A DNA stretch of 64,000 bases, from contig OW568882.1 in assembly GCA_938743325.2 (NCBI GenBank), positions 372,001 to 436,000 on the forward strand. The letters run 5' to 3'. Positions within the stretch are counted from its first letter, which is position 1. Every line of letters begins with the position of its first letter. Origin of the DNA: Pycnococcus provasolii. Lineage: Eukaryota; Chlorophyta; Pseudoscourfieldiophyceae; Pseudoscourfieldiales; Pycnococcaceae. This document shows positions 45,921 to 56,152 of this stretch, piece by piece. The position numbers were made by a program, and so were the translations under genes. The notes beneath the pieces are model-generated. The model worked only from the letters and a program-made list of their open reading frames with translations, made no database searches and had not been told where the DNA came from.

Positions 45921-47654
45921 TCACCATTGCTTCAAGGTGCACTTGTTGTTTTCGCACGACGCTGTGATTTTTTGGTTATTGTTGAAGGCCGAGGCATAAG
46001 AGAACATGCCGGACATGTCTGTCACCTTCGACGTGTTCCAGTTGCTGATATCTTGATCGAAGGTGACGGCATCATCGAACATATAACTCATGTCAGTCAC
46101 CTTGGACGTATCCCACCCGCTGATGTCTTGATTGAAGGACGTGGCACCGCCGAACATGCGCTTCATGCTCGTCACCTCTGCCGTATTCCACTTGCTGATG
46201 TCTTCATTGAAGACTTTGGCATTAACGAACAGGGAACTCATGTCCGTCACCTTGGACGTATCCCACTCAGAGATCTCACCAAACAGATTAGTCGCAATTC
46301 CTTGAACATTCAACCACACTCCAACACGTTCTTTCAAATCAGCATTACTTGCCACGACCAACTTAGATTGCTTGCACTCGCGGTCACTTGTCATGGTTGG
46401 CGCGACCGACTCGTATTCATCATCCTTGCACACCGTCAAGGGCTTGCACGAACCGTCCGGTATCTCGAACTCGGTAGACTTGCACGCCTTGTCCATATAG
46501 TCCTCCTTATAGTCCTCGTTATTGTCCTCGTCCTTGTCCTTGTCCTCGTCCTTGTCCTCCCCAGAAGAATCAAGAATAGACGTGGTTTTTGACCCAGTGG
46601 CAGTGATGGTGATGGCGTCAGCGTCCAAGTTGAGGGTAGATGCAATGCCATCTTTAAATGCAGTCTGCGAGAAAGTTGCCATGCTAATGCCCTGCAACGT
46701 CAGAGACGCAACGAAAGTGTCACTGCCACTGCCACTGTCGAGAAGGCGCCGGCGGCGAGACTTCTCAGCCACGACGGTGTCAGTCATCACGATCGTTCCA
46801 TCCTCCTTGGTCACTTTCAGCGACGTTGCCGTAACGTTGATGACATCGCCACGCGCCGAGTAAAACGCGACGGCGGTTGCATTGCCTGGCGCGCCACCGT
46901 GTGTCTCTGCGCCGGTAATGCTGTAGATCAGGGAGGAGCCGTCCGGCTTACTGAGCGTCAGCGAGTCGATCGCGCGGAGAGCCGACGCTGACTTCTTCAC
47001 CGCGTTGTAGATGGAATCCGTCTTCGTCACCTTTGCTGTCGCCGAAGGCTTGCTGGACCCCTTCGCGTATGTGATGCCAGTCTTGCTGTCCGTCTTCGTC
47101 TCCTTGCTATTCTCGACGACCACCGCGACGAGGCCGACGATGACGCCCACGAGGGCGCACAGGAGGAGCAAGAGAACACCGCTGAAGGTCATGAGTCGCT
47201 TGGCTGTCTTCTTGGAACCTTTGTACAGCTCCGCACCACGAGCAAGCTCCATGGGCGCGACCGTTCCGTCACCGTCGACGTCGAACACCTTGAGCGTTGG
47301 CTGGATTTCCTTCGGAAGTGTCTTGATGGCGATGGAGCCTTCCTTGTTCGCCTTCTTCAAGTCCACGTACACGGTTAAGATTTCCGTGAGCTCGTCCATC
47401 TCGATCTTGCCGTTTTTCTCGTCGTCAATCTCGTTCAGGAGCGGTTGCACCTTCTTGGGAAACGAAGAGACTTTGAGATAGGTCATCTCCGCAGACATGG
47501 GGTCAGGCAGTTCGTTCGGGTCGATGATGCCGTTTCCGTTGGTGTCGTACTGCTGGAGCTTCTCCCGCAGTTCCGGCGGGCAGTCGGCGATCTTCACTCC
47601 GTGCAGCACCTTGCGCACTTCTCCCATAGCTTGGTTCCCAGCCGGAGTAGACAT
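45921..47654 (-). CDS. Membrane protein with EF-hands and DUF285 (BspA-type) repeats
   Basis: 577 residues from ATG 47654; the frame is open further to 47888 but only from a GTG. Residues ~20-140 hold three EF-hand loops: DTNGNGIIDPNE, DDEKNGKIEMDE and DVDGDGTVAPME, all with Ca-binding acids. One membrane helix follows (FSGVLLLLLCALVGVIVGLV, ~160-182). A second globular part and an Asp/Glu/Lys repeat linker lead to a Cys pair (CKPLTVCKDDEYESV) and four DUF285 repeats of the form ISGWDTSKVTDMSYMF. DUF285 is typical of bacterial surface proteins and Mycoplasma lipoproteins and is common in marine protists. Calcium sensing inside with an adhesive repeat outside, or the reverse, is inferred. An upstream exon is possible. 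Confidence 0.8.
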   Translation of the reverse strand: MSTPAGNQAMGEVRKVLHGVKIADCPPELREKLQQYDTNGNGIIDPNELPDPMSAEMTYLKVSSFPKKVQPLLNEIDDEKNGKIEMDELTEILTVYVDLKKANKEGSIAIKTLPKEIQPTLKVFDVDGDGTVAPMELARGAELYKGSKKTAKRLMTFSGVLLLLLCALVGVIVGLVAVVVENSKETKTDSKTGITYAKGSSKPSATAKVTKTDSIYNAVKKSASALRAIDSLTLSKPDGSSLIYSITGAETHGGAPGNATAVAFYSARGDVINVTATSLKVTKEDGTIVMTDTVVAEKSRRRRLLDSGSGSDTFVASLTLQGISMATFSQTAFKDGIASTLNLDADAITITATGSKTTSILDSSGEDKDEDKDKDEDNNEDYKEDYMDKACKSTEFEIPDGSCKPLTVCKDDEYESVAPTMTSDRECKQSKLVVASNADLKERVGVWLNVQGIATNLFGEISEWDTSKVTDMSSLFVNAKVFNEDISKWNTAEVTSMKRMFGGATSFNQDISGWDTSKVTDMSYMFDDAVTFDQDISNWNTSKVTDMSGMFSYASAFNNNQKITASCENNKCTLKQW

Positions 47655-48674
47655 AAGGTTATGAGCTGAAGGGACAGGGTCGATGGAGAGCTGATGAAGT
47701 ACTTCTTCTTCTTCGAGCGTTGCTGACGTATCTTCTTCTGAGGAGACACCCAGGTGGTGACTAGCAATACTAAAAAAGGAGGTCAACAAGAAACAGGCAT
47801 GCACCAGCTGGCGCAAGATTCGCAAAGGTTTCTTGTAAGTTAACCTTAAGTAGTGCGATGAAGAGTAGAATGAAGAACAGAACTCCACTGAACACAGAGG
47901 TCACCTCGAGTACTCGACACCGCCTCACTGTTGCACACACAGGCTCTGTCTCTCGCTGTGCAACGCGGCGTCCCTCCTCATCCCCTGATGGAAATCCATC
48001 ATCCACCGATCTCGTGATTTGGTCCAAATTGCCCAATCAAGCGATCACGTGACCGTGCTGCGCTCCCATTGTCGTCAGCCACTGAGCCAATTCCACTACG
48101 GGTACAGCGCTTGCAAGGGGATGGATGGATTCGCCAAGATTCGCAGCCCTCATTGTGTTGTTTGTTGCCTACACGCATACAGGTCGACGTGTCCTCTCGA
48201 GACGACTATTAAAATAACACGGACGATCCATCAACACGTTAAGAGTACACGGCAGCATAGGGTATGTACCTTACGCTCGTGAAGAATCCGCCGGCCGGAC
48301 TGGCCGGATCCATCATCCACCTGACTGCATCCATCTAATAAGGTAGATGATCCCCAAAAAAGAAAAAAAAAGAAACCAAACTTGCATGCCTGCGGAATAA
48401 AACTTTACGGAATACTACGGAATAATAATAATGTGCGTGCAAACGTTTACACACACATGAACATTCCAAGTGCAAGGGATTAATTTATTTAATTGAGTGC
48501 AACCTTGACGAGTTCAGTTCAGTGGCACTTTCCCTTCCCAGTTCCCCCTTTTCTTCCCGGGAGTATCTGCTGCTTTCCACTTTTCCAGAAAAAGGCCCTC
48601 TTGAACTTAACGGAACGCGTCAGCGACGCCGCGTTCGTCTCTTACTTTCTTCACTTTAGTGCACCTTAAGTACC
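47655..48674. other. Intergenic region
   Basis: Minus-strand frames at 47770-48036 encode a hydrophobic stretch (FSGVLFFILLFIALLKV) that could be a first exon of the EF-hand gene (a GT-AG join 47811-47745 would keep frame), but it lacks an ATG. The rest to 48674 is AT-rich with a GGCCGGACTGGCCGG dyad (48276-48290). No gene supported. Confidence 0.35.
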
Positions 48675-49148
48675 ATGTCCGTCAATAATATGTGTGGTCG
48701 AGTCGGCGTTTTTTATTTTATGCTTGTGGTTTGGCTTGGTTTAGTTTTGAACTCTTCGTCGGCCGCAGCCGTGTCGGTGGATATTACGTACTTCGCGGAC
48801 GGCGCGTGTTCGACCCCGTTCGCGGGAACGCCGAAAACTGCGACGGCCGAGAGCGGCAAGTGCGTGGAAATGAAAAACGGCGACGACGGCGCGTTCATGA
48901 AGGTGGTGATGCAACCAGACATGAAGACGGTGCTGATTGGCCTGAACGAGACCTGTCCGGCAGCTACTAGCCCGGACCTGAACTGCAAGACCGACGGGTC
49001 GGAGTGCTGCCCGATTTCTGCCGGTGACGAATTTTTGTTCGCGTACAAAGTGATGTACACGGCGCCGGCGACCTCGGGCGGCCTGTGTGCTTCCACAATG
49101 TTTGTTGCGGCGGCGACTGGCGTGCTCCTTTCGTCTGTCGTTGTGTGA
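48675..49148 (+). CDS. Small secreted, probably GPI-anchored protein
   Basis: 157 residues from an ATG. Signal peptide VFYFMLVVWLGLVLNSSSAA at ~12-32, a compact ectodomain with eight Cys (GACSTPF, GKCVEMKNG, NETCPAATS, LNCKTDGSECC, GGLCASTM), one N-glycosylation site and a hydrophobic C-terminus (STMFVAAATGVLLSSVVV) with no cytoplasmic tail, typical of GPI attachment. I do not recognise the family. The predicted product is a surface-bound small protein of unknown role. Confidence 0.7.
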   Translation: MSVNNMCGRVGVFYFMLVVWLGLVLNSSSAAAVSVDITYFADGACSTPFAGTPKTATAESGKCVEMKNGDDGAFMKVVMQPDMKTVLIGLNETCPAATSPDLNCKTDGSECCPISAGDEFLFAYKVMYTAPATSGGLCASTMFVAAATGVLLSSVVV

Positions 49149-49639
49149 AGTTTTTCAAGCTAGCTAGTGGGGGAGGGGGCTCATAGTATGAGCTTCGAGG
49201 AGTTAGTTGAGCAGCATGATGAGAGGCAAGGATTCGGACGAAACGAAATAAGTGCGAGCTCAAACAAACAACCTTGGATGGGGAAGTTAATTAATAACGT
49301 TCAGTTCAGATGGGGAAGAAATAACAACTCAACTAACTGCTTTATTCAATAAATAAATGTGGTACTTGTATATTTTATTCATGTAGCAAGTTCATATATT
49401 TGAATAAAAATACAAATACCGCGACTCGTAAACACCGTGGTTGTGATGGATCCCGTGATGAGAAAATGCCGGCTCGTGGTTGGCGCCGTTGGCGGTACGC
49501 TCGCGCTGCTGATAACGGTTGTTCGCATGGTTATGCAAGCGTAGTACTACGTACTCATCACGAAGCGACAGTCGCTTGAACTGTAAGGAGGGGTTGGACT
49601 GATTACATTCTGTTTTTACAATGACGACTCAACATACGT
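49149..49639. other. Convergent intergenic region
   Basis: AT-rich 3' flank with TTATTTAT-type sequence (49340-49410). No gene. Confidence 0.3.
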
Positions 49640-51556
49640 TCACGACATCAACCTCGTGGCAACCTTCTTGAATTCACGCCCGCGATGTTCGAAGTTGTCA
49701 AACGCATCGAATGATGCACACGCGGGACTAAGCAGTACTGCGATGGTGCGGTCCGACCCTTGTGTTTCCGACGTTCCCATAGCCTCGCACGCCGCGATAT
49801 ACGCCGCTTCCACAGCCTCCTCCATCGTCGAAAATACACCGCCAACCACGCGCGTCGCGTCGCCTTGGGGAGCAGCGTCAACGAGCTCCGAGGCTATCGT
49901 CGCGCCGTCCGCACCGAAGCAAATGGCGGGAAGGTGGCGAAGGTGAATCGTGCCAGCAAGAGCACCCATGCCAAGCGTGCCATCCGCAGCACGCTTCGCC
50001 TCGCCGCCAAGGAGGCATGCGCATGTCACACCGTCACCAGCCAAGCTATCCAGCGCCGCTAATGTCGACTCCACGTTGGTCGCCTTCGAGTCATCAATGA
50101 AGATGACGCGCATGGATTCACCTGCAGGAGTACCCACGCGCTGCAGGCGATGTGGGGGTGGTACGAGCGTTGCCAGAGCCTTTGCAAGCCGCTCGTACAT
50201 CGCGTCGTCCGGCGGTGCATTTGTGGAGCATGTGGCGAGCACGGCAAAGAGCGCACACGCCGCGTCAAAGCGATTGTGCACGCCAACGCAAGGCAGTGTG
50301 CTCAGATCGAAGTCTACGTGAGCGCCGGCAGCCCAGCAAGGCAGTCGCAGCCGACATCGAGGGGTGAGCGTAGATACGTAGGCACCACATAGAGTTGCAT
50401 CGTCTTCATGGGCAGATATGCTCGCCGCGATCTCATCTGTGCCATATCTCACGAATGCAACTCGAGATTCCATGTCATCGCCGAGAGCTGCGGCGGCATG
50501 TCCGAGCACTGTGGATGCATCGTCGTCGTGACTTTCGATAGCGTTAGAAAGTGCACCGCGAAATGCGTCGGCACACTCACCAGGAAGGAGCACGCTTCCT
50601 TTTGGGGACAGGCATCGTAATGCATTCACCTTGGCGTCGGCGTATGCGCGCAGCGTTCCGTGTCTGGCCAGGTGATCTGGCGTGAACGTTGTCAGCACTG
50701 CGGCGTCCACTTGCATGACGTTGGCGAGATCATTAGGCTCCAGCTGGTAGCTCGAGCACTCAACCGCTGCAGCAATACATGGCGACATTTCCGACTGCAA
50801 CGCGAGCTTGCTGAGAGGTGTACCTAAGTTGCCTCCAGCGAAGACGGAGTTCGGAGGCACATCAAAAGCCGCCGCCAGAAGTCCCGCGGTGAACGCAGTC
50901 GTCGTACTCTTTCCATTCGTACCTGTGACAAGTGCGCAGCGCACGTCTTCGAGAAAGTTCGCAGCAAAAGCGATTTCTGAGACGGCACGCCCGCTCTTCA
51001 CGAGCTGCGCAAGCACGGGAACTCTCGCGTACGGCACACCAGGACTGAGCACTACGATGTCGCAGCCTTGGAGAGCATCCTCGTACTTGTCGTGCGGTCC
51101 CGCGTAAAGTTGAATTCTTCCACTGTCGAATTCGTCGTCTGCCTGGCCTTCGCCTTCGTGGTATTCACGCACGCGCGCCACAGCATCTTGCACGTCGAGC
51201 TGAACGTTCGTGTCGAAGAGGCGAACTTCCCTCGCCCCCGACCGGTATGCCAGCGCCGCGGCCGCCAAACCCGACGCGCCGAGTCCTACGACTCCTACGA
51301 CGGAAACACCGCCGTCGGCACTCTCACCCGCTGCTGCACCTGCTGCTTCCGCCGACGGCGTCGCACATTCACCACCAGAACGACGTGGTGCAAGTCCGGC
51401 CGCCCTCGTTGCAAGCTGACAAGCCGGTCGATTACGTGCTTGACTCGAGTGAGTTCTGTGCGGCAGGTGGGGTACACCGTCAGGTGCAACCCGACGCGAA
51501 CGCAGCGACGCGTGCGTCCACCGAGGGCCACGTGCGTCCATCAAGGGAAACGGCAT
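49640..51556 (-). CDS. murD: UDP-N-acetylmuramoylalanine-D-glutamate ligase (MurD), plastid type
   Basis: 638 residues from ATG 51556, against ~440-450 for bacterial MurD; the extra ~85 N-terminal residues are Arg/Ser/Ala-rich and look like a transit peptide. The ligase parts follow in order: VGVVGLGASGLAAAALAYRS (N-terminal Rossmann-like), ALVTGTNGKSTTTAF near residue 217 (ATP P-loop), NRFDAACALFA, FIDDSKATNVES near 490 and the end LLSPACASFDAFDNFEHRGR. MurD adds D-Glu to UDP-MurNAc-L-Ala. Peptidoglycan genes persist in plastids of glaucophytes, mosses and some prasinophytes, where they serve plastid division, so a plastid role is expected. All hallmark residues I can check are present. Confidence 0.92.
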   Translation of the reverse strand: MPFPLMDARGPRWTHASLRSRRVAPDGVPHLPHRTHSSQARNRPACQLATRAAGLAPRRSGGECATPSAEAAGAAAGESADGGVSVVGVVGLGASGLAAAALAYRSGAREVRLFDTNVQLDVQDAVARVREYHEGEGQADDEFDSGRIQLYAGPHDKYEDALQGCDIVVLSPGVPYARVPVLAQLVKSGRAVSEIAFAANFLEDVRCALVTGTNGKSTTTAFTAGLLAAAFDVPPNSVFAGGNLGTPLSKLALQSEMSPCIAAAVECSSYQLEPNDLANVMQVDAAVLTTFTPDHLARHGTLRAYADAKVNALRCLSPKGSVLLPGECADAFRGALSNAIESHDDDASTVLGHAAAALGDDMESRVAFVRYGTDEIAASISAHEDDATLCGAYVSTLTPRCRLRLPCWAAGAHVDFDLSTLPCVGVHNRFDAACALFAVLATCSTNAPPDDAMYERLAKALATLVPPPHRLQRVGTPAGESMRVIFIDDSKATNVESTLAALDSLAGDGVTCACLLGGEAKRAADGTLGMGALAGTIHLRHLPAICFGADGATIASELVDAAPQGDATRVVGGVFSTMEEAVEAAYIAACEAMGTSETQGSDRTIAVLLSPACASFDAFDNFEHRGREFKKVATRLMS

Positions 51557-52177
51557 ACGAACGGACCGATTCGTGATCGCGCGGCGGCGGCGGCGCTGGT
51601 GCCAACTATAAGTCGGATCAGCGCCGAGAGGGGGATCCCCTCAGGTGTCAGGGGGCTGAGATTTCAGAATCCAGATCTTTCGCCGGGAATCCCTTTGGTA
51701 AAATAAGTTCACCTTTTGTTTTTACCACTAGAATTGATTGACCACCCATGAACACCACGAGTTTAGCCGGTGGTGATGGTGGCCAGGCGGTGGTGATGGT
51801 CCATGATGGTGGTGGCTGCCAGGTGTCAGTGAGGTGTGCCAGTGTGCCAGACTTTTGGGAAGTTTACGTGATCCAGACGAACTTTACTCCAACGTATGGT
51901 ACTGTATGTAGTACTACACTGGTGACTAGTATATGTATGAATAACTTCGTGTGATAAGTTTACTTGTTTTATTTTCAAAAATACATCAAATCTGTCTCTA
52001 AAATGGCCACATGAAACCGCTCGAACAGGAGCTTTCGCTTTCGCTTTCGCCGTCATGTTTTCTTTTCCCTCCTCCTTTTTCTTTTCCTTCCTCCTCCTTG
52101 GGATCTTTTTAAAAGTTAGAAATAGGGACTGTGTCACAAGTCAGGAGGTCGTATGTACTACATAGTCTATCGCAACT
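51557..52177. other. Intergenic region
   Basis: Contains imperfect TGGTGATGGT repeats (51760-51815) and an AT-rich stretch. The short frames here look non-coding. Confidence 0.3.
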
Positions 52178-53740
52178 TTAGTTCAGTTTCTCCAAAGCCG
52201 CGATCACCTCAGCTGACGACGCGCACCAACCGACGATGCCGTTAAAAGATGTCATCATGCGTATCGCCCACTCCTTAAACTCAGGCACGTAGCTCGCGGT
52301 CGCGTCACGCACAAGCAAACACTCAAAGCCGCGGTCGTTCGCCTCACGCATCGTCGTGTTCACGCAAACCTCGGTCGTCACACCAGTCACGATCAAATGC
52401 GTGACGTCCAGCGCCTTCAGGTGCGCCTCCAAACCCGTGCGGCAGAAACCACCCTTGCCAGGCTTGTGAATTATCACCTCACCTGATGCCGCCGCCACCT
52501 CGGCACACAGCTCGTTGCATGGACTTCCGCGAACAAGCATGCGACCTCGGTCGGGCCTTCCAGGCACCACCTCGCCGATCACAGGTGCACGTCGCTTCTT
52601 CGTCGGAGGGCAGTCCGCAAGCAACGGGTCGTGCGCTTCCAACGTGTGAAGGACTGGCACACCGGCGGAGCGTGCAGCGGCGAGGACGGCTGCCGCAGGC
52701 TTGAGAGCGCGCCGGACGTCAGAGCTGTCGCTGCAGTCGTTACCGAGTGCGTGGCCGAAGCCGTTCTCCTCGCAGAAGTCCCCCTGCCAGTCAATCATTA
52801 GCAGCGCAACTTTTCCACGCGGAATTCGGAATGGGCCAGGCTCCGCTTCTTCCACCTCCACAGCCGCTTGCTCTGTGTCATCACGTGTATGCTTCGCATT
52901 CGAAGCGGCGGTGGCAGCCTCGAGCAGAGCCGCGTGCGCGTCAGCGGCAGTGCCCACGCTTCCAAAGATGCCTCCTTCGCATCGGACGGTGCCCAACGCT
53001 CCGGGAAGGTGGCTGGGCACGGTTGGCGCGGTGCAGTCTTCGAGCAAGAGGCACTCGTAGCCGCGGTCCGTCGCCTCTCGGATGGTTGAGTGCACGCAAA
53101 CCTCCGTTGTGAGCCCCGCGACGACGAGCTTCTTGATACCCATCGCTCTTAGGCAGTGGTCGAGGTCCGTGGCTGTGAACGCGCCATATCCGGGTTTGTC
53201 GAAGACGTCCTCGTCGTCAAGTGGCGCGAGTTCCGGAACGATTTCCCATCCTGGCGACCCACGCACGAGGAACCGACCACCACCTGGAGCTGGCGCGCCG
53301 ACCGCCGCCCCCGACTGTTTTGACCGCCACTTCTTGTAGTCGTGCAGGTCCGCGAGCGACGGTCGGTGTCCCTCCCTTGTGTGTACGACGCGCATTCCCG
53401 CCCTTCTGGCGACGTCGAGCACGGGTTTTAATCTCGCGACGACCTCGCGTGCGTCTGCGACGGCGTCCGCGTGTCCGGCCATGGCGAGGTACCCCTTCGG
53501 TCCAATGAATTCCTGCTGCAAGTCGACCATGACCAAGCAAACTTCACAGAGCGGAACGGGTGCGTCGTGCGGCCAGATACCTATGGATGTGTTTTTCACT
53601 GAGAAGGATCTTGCAAAGGAGGATGACGCCGACGACGTGTTCGGCATCGGCACCGGCATATCACGGGCAGGCCGAAGAATGCCGCCGAATAATGCGTGCG
53701 TGTAAAGTAAAAAAAACAAGAAAGAAAACCGACTGGCCAT
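52178..53740 (-). CDS. Tandem isochorismatase-like hydrolase with signal peptide
   Basis: 520 residues from ATG 53740. The N-terminus (FSFLFFLLYTHALFGGILR) is a signal peptide or first part of a bipartite plastid signal. Two complete cysteine-hydrolase domains follow. Domain 1: LVMVDLQQEF (Asp), DKPGYGAF (Lys), GLTTEVCVHST near residue 215 (Cys). Domain 2: LLMIDWQGDF, HKPGKGGF, GVTTEVCVNTT near 460. Both Asp-Lys-Cys triads are intact, so both may be active. The family cleaves amides and related bonds (ureidoacrylate, biuret, nicotinamide) or isochorismate; the substrate is not evident. A Glu-rich linker joins the halves, which are clearly different in sequence, so the duplication is old. Confidence 0.85.
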   Translation of the reverse strand: MASRFSFLFFLLYTHALFGGILRPARDMPVPMPNTSSASSSFARSFSVKNTSIGIWPHDAPVPLCEVCLVMVDLQQEFIGPKGYLAMAGHADAVADAREVVARLKPVLDVARRAGMRVVHTREGHRPSLADLHDYKKWRSKQSGAAVGAPAPGGGRFLVRGSPGWEIVPELAPLDDEDVFDKPGYGAFTATDLDHCLRAMGIKKLVVAGLTTEVCVHSTIREATDRGYECLLLEDCTAPTVPSHLPGALGTVRCEGGIFGSVGTAADAHAALLEAATAASNAKHTRDDTEQAAVEVEEAEPGPFRIPRGKVALLMIDWQGDFCEENGFGHALGNDCSDSSDVRRALKPAAAVLAAARSAGVPVLHTLEAHDPLLADCPPTKKRRAPVIGEVVPGRPDRGRMLVRGSPCNELCAEVAAASGEVIIHKPGKGGFCRTGLEAHLKALDVTHLIVTGVTTEVCVNTTMREANDRGFECLLVRDATASYVPEFKEWAIRMMTSFNGIVGWCASSAEVIAALEKLN

Positions 53741-54141
53741 CCACCTGCACGTCTAGACATATCCTGATATAGGAATATACATATACACGTGTACACATAT
53801 AGTCTATGTGACATCACATGTTCAGGATCAAATGCGGTAGAATCAACCTTAGACGACTGTAAGATACGGTAGTGCTACCTTCATGCCCATCCGTTCGTGA
53901 AGGGACTCGGAATTCCCGAGGGGGTTACCTTACCTTACGAAGGGTCGCCGAATGTCTCCGCCACGTGGACATGCCAGGTCCAGGTGTGTGTGTGTACATT
54001 CAATCCGTGACGTGACATTGCCGTTGCTAATAGCACTATGAATACTGTACTCTCGCATCGCAGGAGTAGGCGGCGCCTTTACTGTATGTTTCATTTTATT
54101 CATACAAAGCAAACGTGCTTATTATGCATATGATAAACTAG
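53741..54141. other. Intergenic region
   Basis: AT-rich, with a TATACACGTGTA dyad near 53782-53793 and a GTGTGTGTGT run (53983-53992). No gene. Confidence 0.3.
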
Positions 54142-55050
54142 TTACAAGATTTGAGTAGCGAACGCGGCGTGATGGCAAAAGTTGTAGAAGAAAATATCTG
54201 CGGCAAAGTTTCCCCAGTGCCAAGACGCATGGCTGTTAAGCCATACATCCGTAAACCACGTGTTGAAATATTTCTCGGGAAGAAACGTCACAAAGAAGAA
54301 TCCTGCGGCCGCGGCCGAGAGCACAACGCACCACAGCATCCAGCTGTACGACTCCAATCCGTACACAACACACTTCCAGGCGAACGGTATCGAGTATATG
54401 ATCAAGGCTGTGCCAAAGCAAACTCCTTTCGCCGACCTGTACTTTCCAGGTACGCTGAACTGTTTGGTGCATCCGAACAGTATGGCGCACACAAGACAGA
54501 TGGTCGAGCCAACAGACAACGACGCGAGCCAAATCCACGGGTCGGTCTTCGGTTGTAGCTCGCAGTAAGTTCCCACGTTGGCGATTCCCATCAGACTTGT
54601 GAAAACACCTGTGGCGTCCAAGTTCCACATGTAGCGAGTCACCGCGGGGTCCTTATGGCTGGAAAGTGTATGTGCAACCGCACTTCCCGTCCAGCATTCC
54701 ATCCTAAGTAACACCGACAAGGTGAAAACAGCGATAAACATGGGCCGACACTGAAAGAGAATGGTCGAAGCGAGGTATATCGACCAAGCCAAACTGTGGA
54801 AGACTATCAGCCACGAAGACCATATGTTCACGGTTTCGTTATGAACTTCGAAGACACTCCTCCAGCACTCTTCGGATGTCAGGCCGAACGAACCGTTTTT
54901 CGTAGAACAGCGATAACCGTGCACAACATTGGCGTTTGTGCGAATATGTTCTGGCACCTGACTTACGTCTACCCTGTACTTAACACTCTCGCAGAAGTGA
55001 GGTACATCCGAGGAGAAGTTTCCTCCTGCTCTTCTCATGCGCCGCATCAT
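54142..55050 (-). CDS. PAQR family (adiponectin/progestin receptor, HlyIII-type) membrane protein
   Basis: 302 residues from ATG 55050. Seven hydrophobic helices, with the family signatures EVHNETVNIWSSWLIVFHSL, GSAVAHTLSSH (zinc His), MWNLDATGVF (Asp) and NSHASWHWG (two His near the C-terminus). PAQR proteins are zinc-containing ceramidase-like receptors. The N-terminal ~75 residues are cytosolic-type and hold YRCSTKNGSFGLTSEECWRS, as in plant and fungal members. No signal peptide. Family call is firm; ligand or substrate is unknown. Confidence 0.88.
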   Translation of the reverse strand: MMRRMRRAGGNFSSDVPHFCESVKYRVDVSQVPEHIRTNANVVHGYRCSTKNGSFGLTSEECWRSVFEVHNETVNIWSSWLIVFHSLAWSIYLASTILFQCRPMFIAVFTLSVLLRMECWTGSAVAHTLSSHKDPAVTRYMWNLDATGVFTSLMGIANVGTYCELQPKTDPWIWLASLSVGSTICLVCAILFGCTKQFSVPGKYRSAKGVCFGTALIIYSIPFAWKCVVYGLESYSWMLWCVVLSAAAAGFFFVTFLPEKYFNTWFTDVWLNSHASWHWGNFAADIFFYNFCHHAAFATQIL

Positions 55051-56152
55051 CGCGATACCTTAAGGGCACACAGTATCTTTCAGAGTTCAGACACAGTACA
55101 TACTGTAAGAGGTTTGTTTGTCATGTGAACATCGCCAATCAACCCATGGCCATGGCGGCTTCCCAACCTTAGCTAACCCACTAAGTTACATACCTGGCAC
55201 CTACGATAGTACCAACCTAAAGGCAGAAAGGGAAGGGAAGGCACGGTACAATTACAGTATAGTTTACGTGTGGACTACGATAAGGTTACATAGTGACATC
55301 ACGTGCTGAACATACAGTATGTAATACTATACACGCCCTGTTATCCTTCCCGCATGATCAACCATCGGGACCCACCACCAAGTGTATCACCATCACCAAG
55401 TCCACCACCAAGTGCATCACCAACTCCATCACCAACTCCATCACCACGTCCATCCCCAAGTCCATCACCAACTCCATCACCAGGTCCATCCCCAAGCAAG
55501 TCCATCCCCAGGTCCACCACCAGGCACCAAGTCCATCACCAAGTCCATCCCCAAGCAAGTCCATCCCCAGGTCCACCACCAGGCACCAAGTCCATCACCA
55601 AGTCCATCCCCAAGTGCATCCCCAAGTCCATCACCAAGTCCACCACCAAGTGCATCACCATCCCCAGGTCCATCACCATCACCAGGAACCTCATCATCAA
55701 TCCTTCCCCTCAATCACTCACTAATCCCTTGTGATGGGTGAGTTGTGATGGGTGATGGGGGATGATCAACCATTATTGTCTCACCCAACGCGTTGATCCT
55801 TGAAAGTTTCCTCGGGTGGTCTCGAGCCTCATCAGGGAGGGATGGTTCCAAGAACAGAACAGGCGAATGCGAGTGCAAGAAGGTGCCTCGTGGAAAGATG
55901 AATGCCACGTAGAAGGAAATGACACATAGTTGGTACATGCATGCATGCGCACACACCCCCTGGCCTGGTTTTTTTCTCACCTCCACCTGAGGGGCTTGTC
56001 TCCTCACCACAAACTTGTTTGGGCAAGTGGTGAGCACCTCGTGTTTAAGAAAAGCTTGCACACGTTTGTTTCCCCACGCCTGTCATCATCATCATCATCC
56101 TTCGTCGTACCGTAACTTATCGTACCGTAGTAGTACTCTTCGTCGGGTTAAC
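55051..56152. other. Minisatellite-containing intergenic region
   Basis: Dominated by the CCATCACCAAGT-type minisatellite (55378-55690). The rest includes ATGCATGCATGC (about 55936-55948) and the 5' flank of the LRR gene. Frames through the minisatellite are repeat-driven and not annotated as genes. Confidence 0.5.
55378..55690 (+). repeat. Minisatellite of ~12-bp CCATC(A/C)CCAAGT units
   Basis: About 26 imperfect units, with higher-order duplication of a ~70-bp block (about 55490-55560 and 55550-55620). Because 12 is a multiple of three, several frames stay open and give Pro/Ser/Thr or His/Gln repeats. Confidence 0.9.

Noticed and set aside
55378-55690. CRISPR-like array
   Set aside because: Units are contiguous 12-bp minisatellite repeats without unique spacers, in a eukaryotic context.
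55293-55741. Overlapping plus- and minus-strand frames through the minisatellite
   Set aside because: Openness follows from the 12-bp period; no non-repeat coding part is attached.
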